Of a stretch of DNA of 64,000 bases, positions 12,992 through 26,150 are shown piece by piece. Within the stretch, counting starts at the first letter, position 1, and each line of letters starts with the position of its first letter. The translations under genes were made by a program, and so were the position numbers. The notes under the pieces were generated by a model. It was not told where the DNA came from. It did not search any database and worked only from the letters and a program-made list of their open reading frames with translations. This DNA comes from Archivesica marissinica (Eukaryota; Mollusca; Bivalvia; Venerida; Vesicomyidae): assembly GCA_014843695.1 (NCBI GenBank), contig CM026401.1, positions 29,909,510 to 29,973,509 of the forward strand, read 5' to 3'.

Positions 12992-13388
12992 GAATTCATA
13001 TGTGCGTTTTACATTTATTTATCGTCGCTACCGGTTGCCCATATGAGCGACGCCTCCTGAAGATATTAGTCATTTTAGATTGTGGAGGTGTGTGTTTTAC
13101 GTTTATTTATCGTCGCTATCGGTTACCCATATGAGCGACGCCTCCTGAAGAGATTAGTCATTTTAGATTGTTGGATGATAGTGCAATGATACAGACAAAT
13201 ACCCATTCCAGAGTCTCCTCTGGTTCTTTTACATGCACGGTGTAAAGCACCGACACGAGACCTCGGTTTAACGTCCCATCTGAAAGACTGTTAATTTTAT
13301 TAGGGTCAGACGGGGGATCGAACATGCGATCCCTGGATTACCAGTCCAGCGTGTTACCACTGGACTACAGATCCGTCCGAATTCATAT
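12992..13388 (-). repeat. SINE-A with a duplicated tail, flanked by one 10-bp target-site duplication
   Basis: On the minus strand a full SINE-A (about 13378 down to 13089) is followed at once by a second copy of the last 85 bases of the family (13087-13003). Both tails carry GTTTTACRTTTATTTATCG and the CATATGAGCGACGCCTCCTG word. The direct repeat 'gaattcatat' at 12992-13001 and 13379-13388 encloses the whole structure rather than only the full copy. This suggests that the composite integrated as a unit, or that the tail duplicated inside the element afterwards. The head has A and B boxes with a GGT anticodon position. Confidence 0.85.
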
Positions 13389-13555
13389 TGTATACGACTA
13401 TACGCTTTATATCGGTGCTCGGTGTGTGTGGTAAGATACGTATCTACATCATGTATACATAAATAAAGAATACATCATGCATATATAAGCATGTGATGTA
13501 CTTGTAAATCTTATAATTCGGTTAATAGACTGGCCGCGTGGCTCTTATTTGATTT
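13389..13555. other. AT-rich spacer
   Basis: Contains imperfect direct repeats of 'catcatgtatacataa/catcatgcatatataa' but no feature that can be named. Confidence 0.5.
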
Positions 13556-13664
13556 CTTTATTTCAAATCTACATTCGTTTCACTATTTCAAACCATGCGC
13601 GTTTCTTTATTTCAAACCATACGTGTTTCACTATTTCAAACCATGCGTGTCTGTTTATTTCTAG
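13556..13664. repeat. Short minisatellite, 24-bp unit, about 4 copies
   Basis: Units share 'tatttcaaaccatgcgtgtt' with variants 'catgcgcg' and 'catacgtg'. The first and last copies are degenerate. Confidence 0.85.
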
Positions 13665-15403
13665 AGGTTTCTATTGCTATATAGTTATTGGTACAATGTT
13701 ACAGTATGTGCCCTCATAGGCGTCGGAGCAGGGGCCACAGGGGACGCATTCGCGGCCCCAATATTTTGGCCAGGCAGGCGGATTGTTTAAGTTATTCTTG
13801 CGGAAGTTATGTCTGCGTCCCACTATTTTAGCAAGCCGGGTGTATTTTTATTTTATACCTGTATGCGCCACATAGCAAGTGACGGCTATGTAGATATACT
13901 CTGGGTTCCTACGCACTATACCCAGGGTGGGTAACATGTACCTGGTACCTGTTTATAGAACGTACATTTATGTATAATACGGTCGATTTTATGGATTATA
14001 AAGCGCGCGGAATATTATAAAATAGCAACACGTGTTATAAAAAATATAACTTTCTATGTCCAGAAGCCATTAAAATCGTTTTTACAGTATCTACATCTCA
14101 ACATTTACCAGGGGAAGCATGCCCCCGGACCCCTAGCAGACTGGTCCTCTTCGTGGCCCTTAAACTCAGCGCCCCCAATGTCAGATGGCTTCCGACGCGC
14201 CTGGCCCTTCATTATAGTACTGCGTATATATACAATACTCATATTGTCGCTGTGAGTTATGTTGACATATGTGGAAGGATGGCTATCTATGTTACTGCAT
14301 GTTCACGGAGCAAACTGCGTTCCACAGATTATCAGTTGGTCAGTCACTGTACTAACATGGACAGAGAACAGAACAGACATTTATTTCGAAAGATTTGTAC
14401 ATGATACATCGTTTTAACGTTTAAGTTAAGTTTAAGTTAGAGTAATATATAAATTTTGACAAGTACGCATTTGTATTATTTCTAATAACTAAAAATAATT
14501 TTATAAATATATCACGTTCAACAGTGGCGTAACCTAGCATAACGTTACTTACACGCCAATTTAAAAGTACAGCTACCGTATATATTTTCCCAACAAGTAT
14601 GAATGGAAAAGCAGAAATATACATATATTAAAGTTATATTCCTGTACACACAGACTCTCGCAATTGTGTAGTATAGCTATACTTTCGGAATATTATTTTG
14701 ATTTATTGTACATGTAATATACATAGCAATATAGAGGAGCAGTAGCTAGTCTAGTGGGTTACCTATCGTCATTTTACTCATTGTTCGAATAGATTGGAAA
14801 CCACAAGCTCATCAGGGAGAGATGTTTGCGGTCGTTGAGTCAGCACATCGCCTGAATCACCTCCCGCTCGCTTAGTAAGCAATAAGGTATGAACTCGAGC
14901 ACCTATCGATTCAGTGGGGATATTGTCCTCTCAGCTCGGTGTATCGTACCTTGTAATGGATTTTTCCCCGCCAGTGTATTTGCATTGTACGGGACATGAA
15001 CCGACAGAATTAATAAAACTATGCCGACGACAGACAGGGGCGTACCTTGGACTGGATATATGTATATACACCATTAGGATATGGGGTCCGGGGTATCGGG
15101 GGTCAGGAGTATATCCCCCCACCGGATTATTTTGATAGGCTATATCGCTGCAATTGCATTCTGGGGGCATCTTAAAGCATGTATCGACCAGAAATAAGGA
15201 ACATATTTGTACAGTTCTGAACAAAATCTTTATCAATTAAAAAGTAACGAATTACTTATTTTCATAAACTCCCATTGTTCGCTTTTTTCTTCTAATTTTA
15301 ATTTTTTGAAGAAAATGTGTATGCACGTGCATGCCGATGGCCGTAATATAATATGAAGCATGAAAAGGACCAATGTGTGCTTCAGTTCACTTCAGGTGCG
15401 AAA
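13665..15403. other. Unique to low-repeat DNA with GC-rich words seen in other repeats, no gene supported
   Basis: The word 'catgcccccggacccctag' (14118-14136) recurs in changed form at 23648-23669. 'caggggcgta' at 15036 recurs at 22356. These hint at worn transposon ends, but boundaries cannot be set. Open frames at 14153-14404 and 14914-15236 overlap on both strands and match nothing known. A weak tRNA-like stretch near 14740-14810 lacks a foldable stem. Confidence 0.4.
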
Positions 15404-15575
15404 TTATCATTTTAGATTTTTGGAGGATAGTGCATGATACAGCACCGACACGAGACCTCGGTTTAACGTCCCATCTGAAAGACTGTTAATTGTATTATGG
15501 TCAGACGGGGGATCGAACCTGCGATCCCTGGATTACCAATCCAGCGTGTTACCACTGGACTACATATCCGTCTGT
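15404..15575 (-). repeat. SINE-A copy with an internal deletion
   Basis: The head is good on the minus strand (GGATATGTAGTCCAGTGG, B box GGTTCGATCC). The body jumps from the 'cggtgct' region directly to 'tgtatcatgcactatcc', losing about 60 bases of the family body, and the 3' end is missing beyond 'aaaatgataatt'. Confidence 0.85.
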
Positions 15576-15949
15576 AATACTGGTTTTGTAACGAATATAC
15601 TTGTATCGCAACCTTTGTAGAACTTGTGACAGTTAGTTTTATTCATAACATGATTTATTTATGACTTTAGCATATGGTATAATTATCATGTTTTTAAGAA
15701 CTCACCCCATTTTCGTCCGATAAATAAAGTTTACAAATGACAGCTAAATGCGCAGTATCATGAGAAAGCGGTCAACAGTATTCTCTTGGCATGGCTGATT
15801 TCCAATATCGATCTGTTATTGTCTGCCATTCTCGTTTGCTTACTAACAGTGTCCTTCTAACAGAATAAAAGTCCATTTCTCCTTAGTCACGCGCGCAGTG
15901 GAGATAGATTTTGAACCTTGAATCATATTAGCCGATTTATTGATATATC
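15576..15949. other. Unique spacer, nothing recognised
   Basis: No repeat, RNA or open frame that can be supported. Confidence 0.5.
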
Positions 15950-16989
<1,040 letters not shown>

Positions 16990-19957
16990 AGTACTCACTT
17001 CCCCGCTGCCACAGCACATCGATCACTTCCCCGCTGCCACAGCCCATCGATCACTTCCCCGTAATCACAGCTTATATATGGATCACTTCCCCGCTGCCAC
17101 AGCCCATCGATCACTTCCTCGCTGCCACAGCCCATCGATCACTTCCCCGCTGCCACAGCCCATCGATCACTTCCCCGCTGCCACAGCCCATCGATCACTT
17201 CCTCGCTGCCACAGCCCATCGATCACTTCCCCGTAATCACAGCTTATATATGGATCACTTCCCCGCTGCCACAGCCCATCGATCACTTCCCCGCTGTCAC
17301 AGCAGCCCATCGACCACTTCCTCGCTGCCACAGCCCATCGATCACTTCCCCGTAATCACAGCTTATATATGGATCACTTCCCAGCTGCTACAGCCCATCG
17401 ATCACTTCCTCGCTGCCACAGCCCATCGATCACTCCCCCGTAATCACAGCTTATATATGGATCACTTCCCAGCTGCCACAGCTCATCGATCACTTCCCCG
17501 TTGCCACAGCCCATCGATCACTTCCCCGCTGCCACAGCCCATCAATCACTTCCCCGCTGTCACAGCCCATCTATCACTTCACCACTGCCACAGCCCATCG
17601 ATCACTTCCCAGTAATCACAGCTTATATATGGATCACTTCCCCGCTGCCACAGCCCATCGATCACTTCCCCGCTGTCACAGCCCATCGATCACTTCCTCG
17701 CTGCCACAGCCCATCGATCACTTCCCCGTAATCACAGCTTATATATGGATCACTTCCCAGCTGCCACAGCCCATCGATCACTTCCTCGCTGCCACAGCCC
17801 ATCGATCACTTCCCCGTAATCACAGGCTTATATATGGATCACTTCCCAGCTGCCACAGCCCATCGATCACTTCCCCGCTACCACAGCCCATCGATCACTT
17901 CCCCGCTGCCACAGCCCATCGATCACTTCCCCGTAATCACAGCTTATATATGGATCACTTCCCCGCTGCCACAGCCCATCGATCACTTCCCCGCTGTCAC
18001 AGCCCATCGATCACTTCCTCGCTGCCACAGCCCATCGATCACGTCCCCGTAATCACAGCTTATATATGGATCACTTCCCAGCTGCCACAGCCCATCGATC
18101 ACTTCCCCGCTGCCACAGCCCATCGATCACTTCCCCGCTGCCACAGCCCATCGATCACTTCCCCACTGCCACAGCCCATCGATCACTTCCCCACTGCCAC
18201 AGCCCATCGATCACTTCCCCGTAATCACAGCTTATATATGGATCACTTCCCAGCTGCCACAGCTCATCGATCACTTCCCCGTAATCACAGCTTATATGTG
18301 GATCACTTCCCCGCTGCCACAGCCCATCGATCACTTCCCCGTAATCACAGCTTATATATGGATCACTTCCCCGCTGCCACAGCCCATCGATCACTTCCCC
18401 ACTGCCACAGCCCATCGATCACTTCCCCGTAATCACAGCTTATATATGGATCACTTCCCCGCTGCCACAGCCCATGAATCACTTCACCGTAATCACAGCT
18501 TATATATGGATCACTTCCCCGCTGCCACAGCCCATGAATCACTTCACCGTAATCACAGCTTTTATATGGATCACTTCCCCGCTGCCACAGCCCATCGATC
18601 ACTTCCCCGCTGCCACAGCCCATCGATCACTTCCCCGCTGCCACAACCCATCGATCACTTCCCCGCTGCCACAGCCCATCGATCACTTACTCGTAATCAC
18701 AGCCCATCGATCACTTCCCCGCTGCCACAGCCCATCGATCACGTCCCCGCTGCCACAACCCATCGATCACTTACTCGTAATCACAGCCCATCGATCACTT
18801 CCCCGCTGCCACAGCCCATCGATCACGTCCCCGCTGCCACAGCCCATCGATCACTTACTCGTAATCACAGCCCATCGATCACTTCCCCGCTGCCACAGCC
18901 CATCGATCACTTCCCCGTAATCACAGCTTATATATGGATCACTTCCCAGCTGCCACAGCCCATCGATCACTTCCCCGTAATCACAGCTTATATATGGATC
19001 ACTTCCCCGTAATCACAGCTTATATATTGATCACTTCCCCGCTGCCACAGCCCATCGATCACTTCCCCGTAATCACAGCTTATATATGGATCACTTCCTC
19101 GCTGCTACAGCCCATCGATCACTTACTCGTAATCACAGCCCATCGATCACGTCCCCGCTCCCACAGCCCATCGATCACTTCCCCGTAATCACAGCATATA
19201 TATGGATCACTTCCCCGCTGCCACAGCCCATCGATCATTTCACCGCTGTCACAGCCCATCGATCACTTCCCCGTAATCACAGCTTATATATGGATCACTT
19301 CCCCGTAATCACAGCTTATATATGGATCACTTCCCCGTAATCACAGCTTATATATGGATCACTTCCCCGTAAGCACAGCTTATATATGGATCACTTCCCC
19401 GTAATCACAGCTTATATATGGATCACTTCCCCGTAAGCACAGCTTATATATGGATCACTTCCCCGTAATCACAGCTTATATATGGATCACTTCCCCGTAA
19501 GCACAGCTTATATATGGATCACTTCCCCGTAAGCACAGCTTATATATGGATCACTTCCCCGTAATCACAGCTTATATATGGATCACTTCCCCGTAAGCAC
19601 AGCTTATATATGGATCACTTCCCCGTAATCACAGCTTATATATGGATCACTTCCCCGTAAGCACAGCTTATATATGGATCACTTCCCCGTAATCACAGCT
19701 TATATATGGATCACTTCCCCGTAAGCACAGCTTATATATGGATCACTTCCCCGTAAGCACAGCTTATATATGGATCACTTCCCCGTAATCACAGCTTATA
19801 TATGGATCACTTCCCTGTAATCACAAACTATGGATCATGTCATCGCTGTCACAGCCCATGGATAACTTCCTTATAAGCACAGCTTATGGGTCACTTCTCA
19901 GCTGCCTCTGTCCCTGGATCACTTCCCCGTAATCACAGCTTATGGATAACTTCCCAT
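16990..19957. repeat. Two-module minisatellite, 28-bp and 32-bp units
   Basis: Type A (28 bp) pairs 'cccatcgatcacttcc' with 'ccgctgccacag'. Type B (32 bp) pairs 'cttatatatggatcacttcc' with 'ccgtaatcacag'. The tail of one unit usually predicts the head of the next ('taatcacag' then 'cttatatatgg'; 'tgccacag' then 'cccatcg'). Exceptions occur, as near 18690-18880 where 'cgtaatcacag' leads to 'cccatcgatc'. From about 19270 to 19810 the array is almost pure type B, with 'gtaatcac' and 'gtaagcac' alternating in patches. The last 150 bases are degenerate. Several long plus-strand frames are repeat artefacts. Confidence 0.97.
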
Positions 19958-21002
19958 CGTCCACTGTATAGTGTTATTAATCTATTTTCGAGTCTCATCA
20001 TTGTACATACATAAGAATATTACAAAGTATAATACAGATAATTATACAATGTAATTATACAATATAAGAGACGTAGTATCACAGTATTATGTATATTATA
20101 TACAGTCAATAGAGTATGATCATCAACATTCTCTCAAAACAGCAAACATCATCTATAGGAATACGAACCATATTAAGAGGCAATTGATGTCTAAACACTG
20201 AGTTTGAATATAAGCCCTAAAGCTCCTTAATTAAGAAATATTTTATAGTATATTATCATCTCTAGAATATAAACATTTTAAAAATAGTTTTTCTTACGAG
20301 TGTTATCTACATTATTTACCTTACTACGTTGATTTTGTTCACCAAATTTAGAATAGCTGGTCATTTTCTCTTCGTGTCTAAACAGGTCGATATGGCAGGA
20401 ACCAAATTCCAAGAAACGCGAGATAGTGTTTATATTGCGGGTCGATATTTATTTGTATGTTTCCATGTTATAACAACCTACGTAAACAAGTAACTGATAC
20501 ACACTATTGCAATATACCGTATGTATACAAATGTAACTGTCTTATGAGTTCCGATAATAATAATACCATACACAATTTAGCCAAATGTATTAAATTATCC
20601 TTAGCTATTATAGAAATAATATAAATATATTACTCTCACTTAAATTTCAATTGTCACGTGATCTTAAATTGTATAATTATGTTATTACTAGTTTTGTTAA
20701 GACGGTGTATCATGTACACGTCTTTCGTAATACAAATGATGTTCTGTTCTGTTCTAGGCAGACTAGAAAGGGATTAGCAACCATCCCATAGCAACCACCC
20801 ATAGCAACCACCCATAGCAAATACCGAGAATCAATGATACATATAACATACATAGCTTAAACACATAGAGATATGTATCTATATTAAATCAATGTATACA
20901 TTATTAACAAAGAAAACAGTTCATTCTCATTAAGAATATTATAACATGTTTTGGCACTCTACCGTACAATATTAATATTGTATAGTAACAAATATATTTT
21001 AG
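19958..21002. other. AT-rich DNA, no gene seen
   Basis: Apart from the short repeat at 20770-20825, no feature can be supported. Base composition is strongly AT-rich with many ATATA words. Confidence 0.55.
20770..20825. repeat. Small tandem repeat, 14-bp unit
   Basis: Three to four copies of 'catagcaaccaccc', the first imperfect ('agcaaccatccc'). Confidence 0.85.
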
Positions 21003-21185
21003 TTTAAACTTTATTTATTATACAACGATTGCGAAGCAAGTTTTAGCAACTTATATTAATCACTCTCGTTGGCCCGGATGAATGCGTATTATGTGGTCAT
21101 TCGTGTGGGAGGAAAACGGCCCGGAGAAAACCCACCTGCCCGATCTGGCGACAACCGTACCATCTCACATACTTCTATTACTACT
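21003..21185 (-). repeat. SINE-C copy, head missing
   Basis: On the minus strand it reads GTATGTGAGATGGTACGG, then the body words GGTTTTCTCCGGGCCG and TTTTCCTCCCACACGAATGA. The tail is GAGTGATTAATATAAGTTG through TTGCTTCGCAATCGTTGTA to 'aataaagtttaaac'. It matches 53371-53600, which retains the tRNA-like head. Confidence 0.85.
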
Positions 21186-21599
21186 AAAAAAAAATATATG
21201 TCCTCATGGGTTTTAATGGATATATAACTTATGTTTATGCATTATTTGTGTGCACTGTTCGCTAATGTATATACTAGGTAGGCCTAATTGGAATTCAATA
21301 CAATATGTGTATGTGTATGGGTCTTTCATTCCTGTTGTAGTGTGTATCTGTCGTGCTATTTACTTGCTATGGTAACAGTACATGCATGTACTGTGGTTTC
21401 GGTGCGCCATTGTAGTTGCCTTTGGAAACTGGGTATTGTGCTCTTCGTGTGCTTTTATTTTCATTTGGTAACCATGGCAGTACTGTATTGTAGGTACTAA
21501 CTGTGTCTGCTTTTGTAATAATATATTATTTTGTTTTTATGATTCTGTTATGGAACTGATCGTTCACCGCTCACCAATGCAGCCCAGTTCAAGTATCGG

Positions 21600-21745
21600 C
21601 CTGTGTGGTCTGTAAGATGACACGGTGGTCGCAATATCGGACACGTGGGTTTCCCTCCCACACGAATGACAACGGCATATACGCGCCAACGAGAGTGATT
21701 CATTCAAGTTGTAAAAACTTGCAAACCGCTGTTTGAATACATACA
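21600..21745 (+). repeat. SINE-C copy, diverged, head missing
   Basis: Plus-strand match: 'gatgacacggtggtcgc', 'gtgggtttccctcccacacg', 'cgcgccaacgagagtgattc', 'aagttgtaaaaacttgc'. The central TTTTCTCCGGGTACTCCGG stretch is deleted. It faces the 21003-21185 copy about 400 bp away. Confidence 0.75.
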
Positions 21746-22104
21746 GTTTACTCTTTTAAACCATATGAAGGCATACGATCTGCCCACACGGACTTACCAA
21801 TATATTATAAAAACCTTGATATCACATCTCACTGTCCTAATATTTGAACTAATATTGAGCAATAGTCATGCATTTTTCCGGTTATGATTAACCACAAACT
21901 ATGCATCAAGCGGTTGTTTGCTTAAACTAACAAATGCATATGTTAAAATGTCACATACATGTACCCTGTTATTTGAAAACCACACTATATATTAATCACA
22001 TCAACGTATTATGTAACGATGCAAACAACACGATGGACTCCCCGCAAACACCCAACCCCATACTGTGTAGGTGTGTAGATGTGTACACGAGCGTAATTGG
22101 CACA
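21746..22104. other. Unique spacer, nothing recognised
   Basis: The 105-codon frame at 21934-22251 runs into a SINE-A fragment and shows no family features. Confidence 0.5.
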
Positions 22105-22175
22105 TCTAAAGGTTGCCCAAGTGACGCGGCGACGCCTCCTGGAGAGGTTAGTCATTTTAGAATTATGCGGATAGT
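22105..22175 (-). repeat. SINE-A tail fragment, diverged
   Basis: Shares 'ggttgccca', 'gcgacgcctcctg' and 'gaggttagtcattttaga' in order with the minus-strand SINE-A tail. About 70 bp long, the rest absent. Confidence 0.6.
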
Positions 22176-22413
22176 ACAGGGTGCAGAAATAGCTTCATAC
22201 CAGTGGCTTATGCGGTTTTCTCACGTGTATGGTATACCTTACAAACACTGAAACCCAAAATACTATTATTAATCAGGTAAATATTCAAGCTATTAGAGGG
22301 TGATCGAACCTGTGATCAGCACGTTACTACAATACCCATGAACCGCTACAACATGCAGGGGCGTAGCTAGCGATTAGGAGCATACAGGCCCGACTAATAA
22401 GATAGTTTATACA

Positions 22414-22636
22414 CATTTAATTTAGCTCGATTGCGAAACAAGTTCTTACAATTGATATTAATCACTCTCGATACCTCATTCTTGATGGAATCCATCGCCA
22501 CGAGGGAGAGAGAAGAGGCAACGTGGAATTTAAATGCATTGCCTAAGGGCACAATCGTAACGGCTCCAGCGGGGCTCGAACTCCGGACCGTTCGCACTTG
22601 AAGCGAACGCTCATCCATTGCGCTATCACGACTAAT
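22414..22636 (-). repeat. SINE-B copy, near full length
   Basis: Minus strand: head GTCGTGATAGCGCAATGG, then TTCGCTTCAAGTGCGAACGG, B-box region GGAGTTCGAGCCCC, the word TTGTGCCCTTAGGCAATGC, and tail AACTTGTTTCGCAATCGAGC. The anticodon arm TTCGC-TTCAAGT-GCGAA forms a clean 5-bp stem. No clear target-site duplication. Confidence 0.88.
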
Positions 22637-23167
22637 AAATTGAACATCGACGATGTGATGTTGCTAGAGTGGTATGGGGGCATGCTTCCACAGGGCGATC
22701 TTGAATCCTAGAACGTCAATGGTGTACGCATTTTAATATACGTCGTAGACGTTCACATTTTCATAGATGTACCCCATCATGCACCGTTCTTCCATTACAG
22801 TTTTTATTGCATTTTCGTTTGTTTTTTTAGATATTTCAAGGGACAATCTGCCGGCACGGGCCTCCAGTGCCTTACAGTAGCTACATGTCTGACACTCGTA
22901 ATATCGGTATAATATATAATCACATACTTTATATTCACTTTAATTATTTTGTTTGTTTTGAGATGGCGTTATACTTATAATGCATACCATCTTGCAATAC
23001 GTGTGTGCAGTTACAACAACACGTTCACCTCTACGCTAGAATAATTTAAACCAAACGCGTACCCTACATTAGCCGGTAGTCAGTGAAATATGTGGTTATG
23101 TATTTTAAAAATATGTCCGAATATAGATCATGTGATATTTTTCATCGCTTTTGTCGGATTTTTCTAC
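22637..23167. other. Unique spacer, nothing recognised
   Basis: No open frame, RNA or repeat supported. Confidence 0.5.
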
Positions 23168-23235
23168 AGCAGGGTTTAAACTTTATTTATTTTTACAACG
23201 ATTGCGAAGCAAGTTTTAACAACTTATATTAATCG
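23168..23235 (-). repeat. SINE-C tail fragment
   Basis: Only the 3' 65 bases are present: minus strand TTAATATAAGTTGTTAAAAC, then TTGCTTCGCAATCGTTGTAA, ending in 'aataaagtttaaacc'. It matches the end of 21003-21185. Confidence 0.85.
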
Positions 23236-24629
23236 AAGCAGCAGGGCTGTCATGATTGTGAAAGCATTGTTTAAAGCTAGTCAGGTTTTCATAGGTCACC
23301 CCCTCCCCGATTTTGTCAATGCGAGCTCCCTTCCCCAGGGGTCTTTGCTCAATATGCGCACGTGTAGGCAGTGGTATACATACACGTGCGTACACATCAG
23401 AAACATGATTTAATTCAACAATGATATTATATAGAGAAGACCCACTATGCAACACGTCGATCTTTATTGATGTTAATACATTAATTTAGGCCTATATCAT
23501 CGATGTGCAAGGCGCAGGCACGTAGCTATGTGGGTCGGGGCGGTCGGATGACTCCCCCCCACAATTATCCGAGGTCCACTTTATATCTATGTACAATGCA
23601 GGAAATGGCGTTTCAGACTATCTATATTTCAAAATGTTCAGGGGAGGGTCATGCCCCTGGACCCCTAAGCGGCCTCGGTCATTTCGGGATCTCGAAGTCC
23701 CTTCTGGACCTCGAAACTACCCTTTATAAATAACTGGCTACGGGCCTGTTGTGATAGATTCTATTTTATCAAATATGCGCGATCGATGACAACTATTTAT
23801 TACATCGTGTTTATGTAACATGTTGCAAAACAGCTTTAATAAATTACGTCACGTATATAGTGTGCGTATTCGTCTGTATACAATGCGCAGTATTTACTTC
23901 TACAACGTATTTGACATTATATTGGGAGTGTTTCTATTCATTCTTATAGCAATTTTATTAATTCCGTTCTATTTAATTATATTTCTTGGTTTGTATACAG
24001 GTTTACAAACTTTACATGTGCATGTAAACTTTTTCATATCTATGAAATAACATTGTATGGTCGTCTAAATAGTTCGAGGTGTGTACAAGATAGTTTTGTA
24101 CGGTAGATTACTAAATGAATGAATCGACAAGTCATACGGTGGGAAATAATACTGCTTCATTGATAAAGTAAACAGGCTTGTGATTGGTTCTTCTCGTCTC
24201 GCGGACACGCTCCATGACTTACTCGCACGTGGTGTCAAGGTGAAGCATGTGATTTGATTCAGACGAAAAAACGTGGGTCATTTTGAATGGTGGATTATTT
24301 CCAAAATAATATTAATAAATATCTTAATGGTTACGTTTATGAGGAAAAAGACACTATTGGATTAATTATTATAGTTTGTGTTTTATATTTTATGATAACG
24401 CTAAAGGGGTTTAATATTTAAAATGTAGTATATTGTACTACTAAGAATTCGCGGGGAAACATGCATTGACTACTAGGAAGGGATTTATTTATAGTCGGCA
24501 TGTATTATTTACAGCTAGTTTGATGTAGGATTGGTATAGTTTATCAATAGACTTTGTCATAGAAACTTCATTTATTTACTGGTGTACCGGAACGACAGTA
24601 TATATATAGTGTTTCTAGGGTAGGCTATA
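23236..24629. other. Mostly unique DNA with one worn repeat-like GC-rich patch
   Basis: 23505-23740 contains 'gcaggcacgtagctatg' and 'catgcccctggacccctaag', words resembling 14118-14136. It may be an old transposon remnant without visible ends. The 76-codon frame at 23820-24050 has one long hydrophobic stretch (ILGVFLFILIAILLIPFYLI) but no recognisable family or start context, so no gene is called. Confidence 0.4.
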
Positions 24630-24925
24630 TATATAAGTCATGTTCTATATTATATAGTATCTACGCAGTGTGGAGAACTATGGTATATAATAGTCATGTT
24701 CTATAATATACAGTATCTACGCAGTGTGGAACTCTATGGTATATAATAGTCATGTTCTATAATATACAGTAGGCCTATCTACGCAGTGTGGAACTATGGT
24801 GTAGAGAAGTCATGTTCTATAATATATAGTATCTACGCAGTGTGGAGAACTCTATCATCTATGGTATATAATAGCCATGTTCTATAATATACAGTATCTA
24901 CGCAGTGTGGAACTATTCTGTAGAT
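24630..24925. repeat. Imperfect minisatellite, unit about 55-65 bp, 5 copies
   Basis: Each copy contains 'catgttctataatatacagt' and 'atctacgcagtgtggaac', joined by 'ctatggtatataatag'. Unit length varies through small insertions ('aggcct', 'ctctatcat'). Confidence 0.88.
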
Positions 24926-25810
24926 TCAATCGTGTTCCAGGACATGCGCACCAGGACCAGGTGAGATAGATCAGTCATTTTTCTATTATTATGCATGATA
25001 TAATTATTTGTAATATAGACTTTGGCGCGAACCTAAATACGCATATATTGAAAATATACATTGTTTATAGGAACAATGACGATTTTGTATAGACCTGTAC
25101 ATAAAATATAGACCATGTTGTTGAAGCGCCTACGCCCTTTGTGTTATAATAGGCTACGCGATAGAGTGTTTTATCTGGTATACAATGGACTCATCGAACA
25201 CCACACTTCTTTATTTTATTTCGTACATGGTTTGGCCTGTGGGCACTCTGCGGAGATATTATCTTTTATAATACTAACTTGCTTGTGTTGTACGTGATGT
25301 GAACTTGTTTTCTTCGTTACCCTTAGTAGATTGACGTAATACTAGATTGTTGGTAAATCGGGACATTACATGTTTAAATCGACGATGAAATAGCGAAATA
25401 TACTGTGGTTTAAATAAAGACATGACCCAATCAGCATTGTAATAGTACATTGTGCCACGTACTAGTTCAGTTGACGAAGATCAATGTTTTAAAATATAAA
25501 CAATTTAATGTTAAAACGTACTTAGTAACAGAAAACAAACAAAAGAACAATGCCATAGTTTCTAGTGATTTACGCGTTTAAGTCTTTGTTAATCCAAGCA
25601 TAGTATTATGTAAATGTTTGACATTCCATAAACACCGCAATATATTTATTAATACTGGTATGTGACGTCTAATAACTAATATCCGATAAATTAGCAGAAT
25701 CAACCGATACGGTTATTAATTTATTTATCGCACTTAAAAGGCCAGTGAGTAACGCTCACTACTTCCAGTGCATCACTGCTAAACATGTTCGACTCCTACG
25801 GGGCGTAGAC
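24926..25810. other. AT-rich spacer, no gene supported
   Basis: A 60-codon frame at 25115-25297 has no support. No repeat match elsewhere in the window. Confidence 0.5.
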
Positions 25811-25842
25811 GTGTAGTGTATTCCGGCGTGGGTAGAACATCG

Positions 25843-25916
25843 GCCCGGTTAGCTCAGTTGGTAGAGCTGCCCGACTAGTGTTCGGGAGGTCGTGGGTTTG
25901 AGTACCACGTCGGGTC
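25843..25916 (+). tRNA. tRNA-like sequence, tRNA-Lys body with AGT (Thr) at the anticodon, probably SINE head or pseudo-tRNA
   Basis: A cloverleaf can be drawn. Acceptor GCCCGGT pairs with GTCGGGT using wobble pairs, D arm is GCTC-AGTTGGTA-GAGC, anticodon arm is CCCGA-CTAGTGT-TCGGG, and the T arm GTGGG-TTTGAGT-ACCAC has one mismatch. The outer parts (GCCCGG.TAGCTCAG..GGTAGAGC and GGTCGTGGGTT) are those of animal tRNA-Lys. The anticodon loop, however, reads AGT. The T loop has TTTGAGT in place of TTCGAGT. It lies in a tandem pair with a worse copy, so a functional tRNA is unlikely. Confidence 0.45.
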
Positions 25917-26076
25917 ACTAACTGTTCAGCTCTTTCTTTGCTTGGTCACCTTAATGGCGACAAGGATGGGATGGTACGGGCAAAGGAGTATGGGTGCGGC
26001 TCCAGGAATCGGAGTGCGGCTCTTAATGAATAAAAGAGGGAAGTGTGTAATGTATTCCGGCGTGGGTAGAACAGCG

Positions 26077-26150
26077 GCCCGGCTAGCTCAGTTGGTAGAG
26101 CTACCCGACTAGTGGTCGGGAGGTCGTGGATTCGAGTCCCATGTCGAACT
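26077..26150 (+). pseudogene. Second tRNA-Lys-like copy with broken acceptor stem
   Basis: Same layout as the copy 234 bp upstream. D arm and anticodon arm CCCGA-CTAGTGG-TCGGG are intact and the B box GGATTCGAGTCCC is better than in the first copy. The 3' acceptor strand is GTCGAAC, which no longer pairs fully with GCCCGGC. Confidence 0.6.

Noticed and set aside
13700..14160. Transposon end suggested by GC-rich 'catgcccccggacccc' words
   Set aside because: The words recur at 23648 in changed form, but no paired ends or target duplication could be located, so no element is called.
14740..14810. tRNA-like sequence with 'ctagtctagtggg' and 'tgttcgaat' words
   Set aside because: The words resemble A and B boxes, but the sequence between them does not fold as a tRNA.
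23820..24050. 76-codon frame with a long hydrophobic stretch
   Set aside because: AT-rich DNA readily encodes Ile/Leu/Phe runs. No family match and no context.
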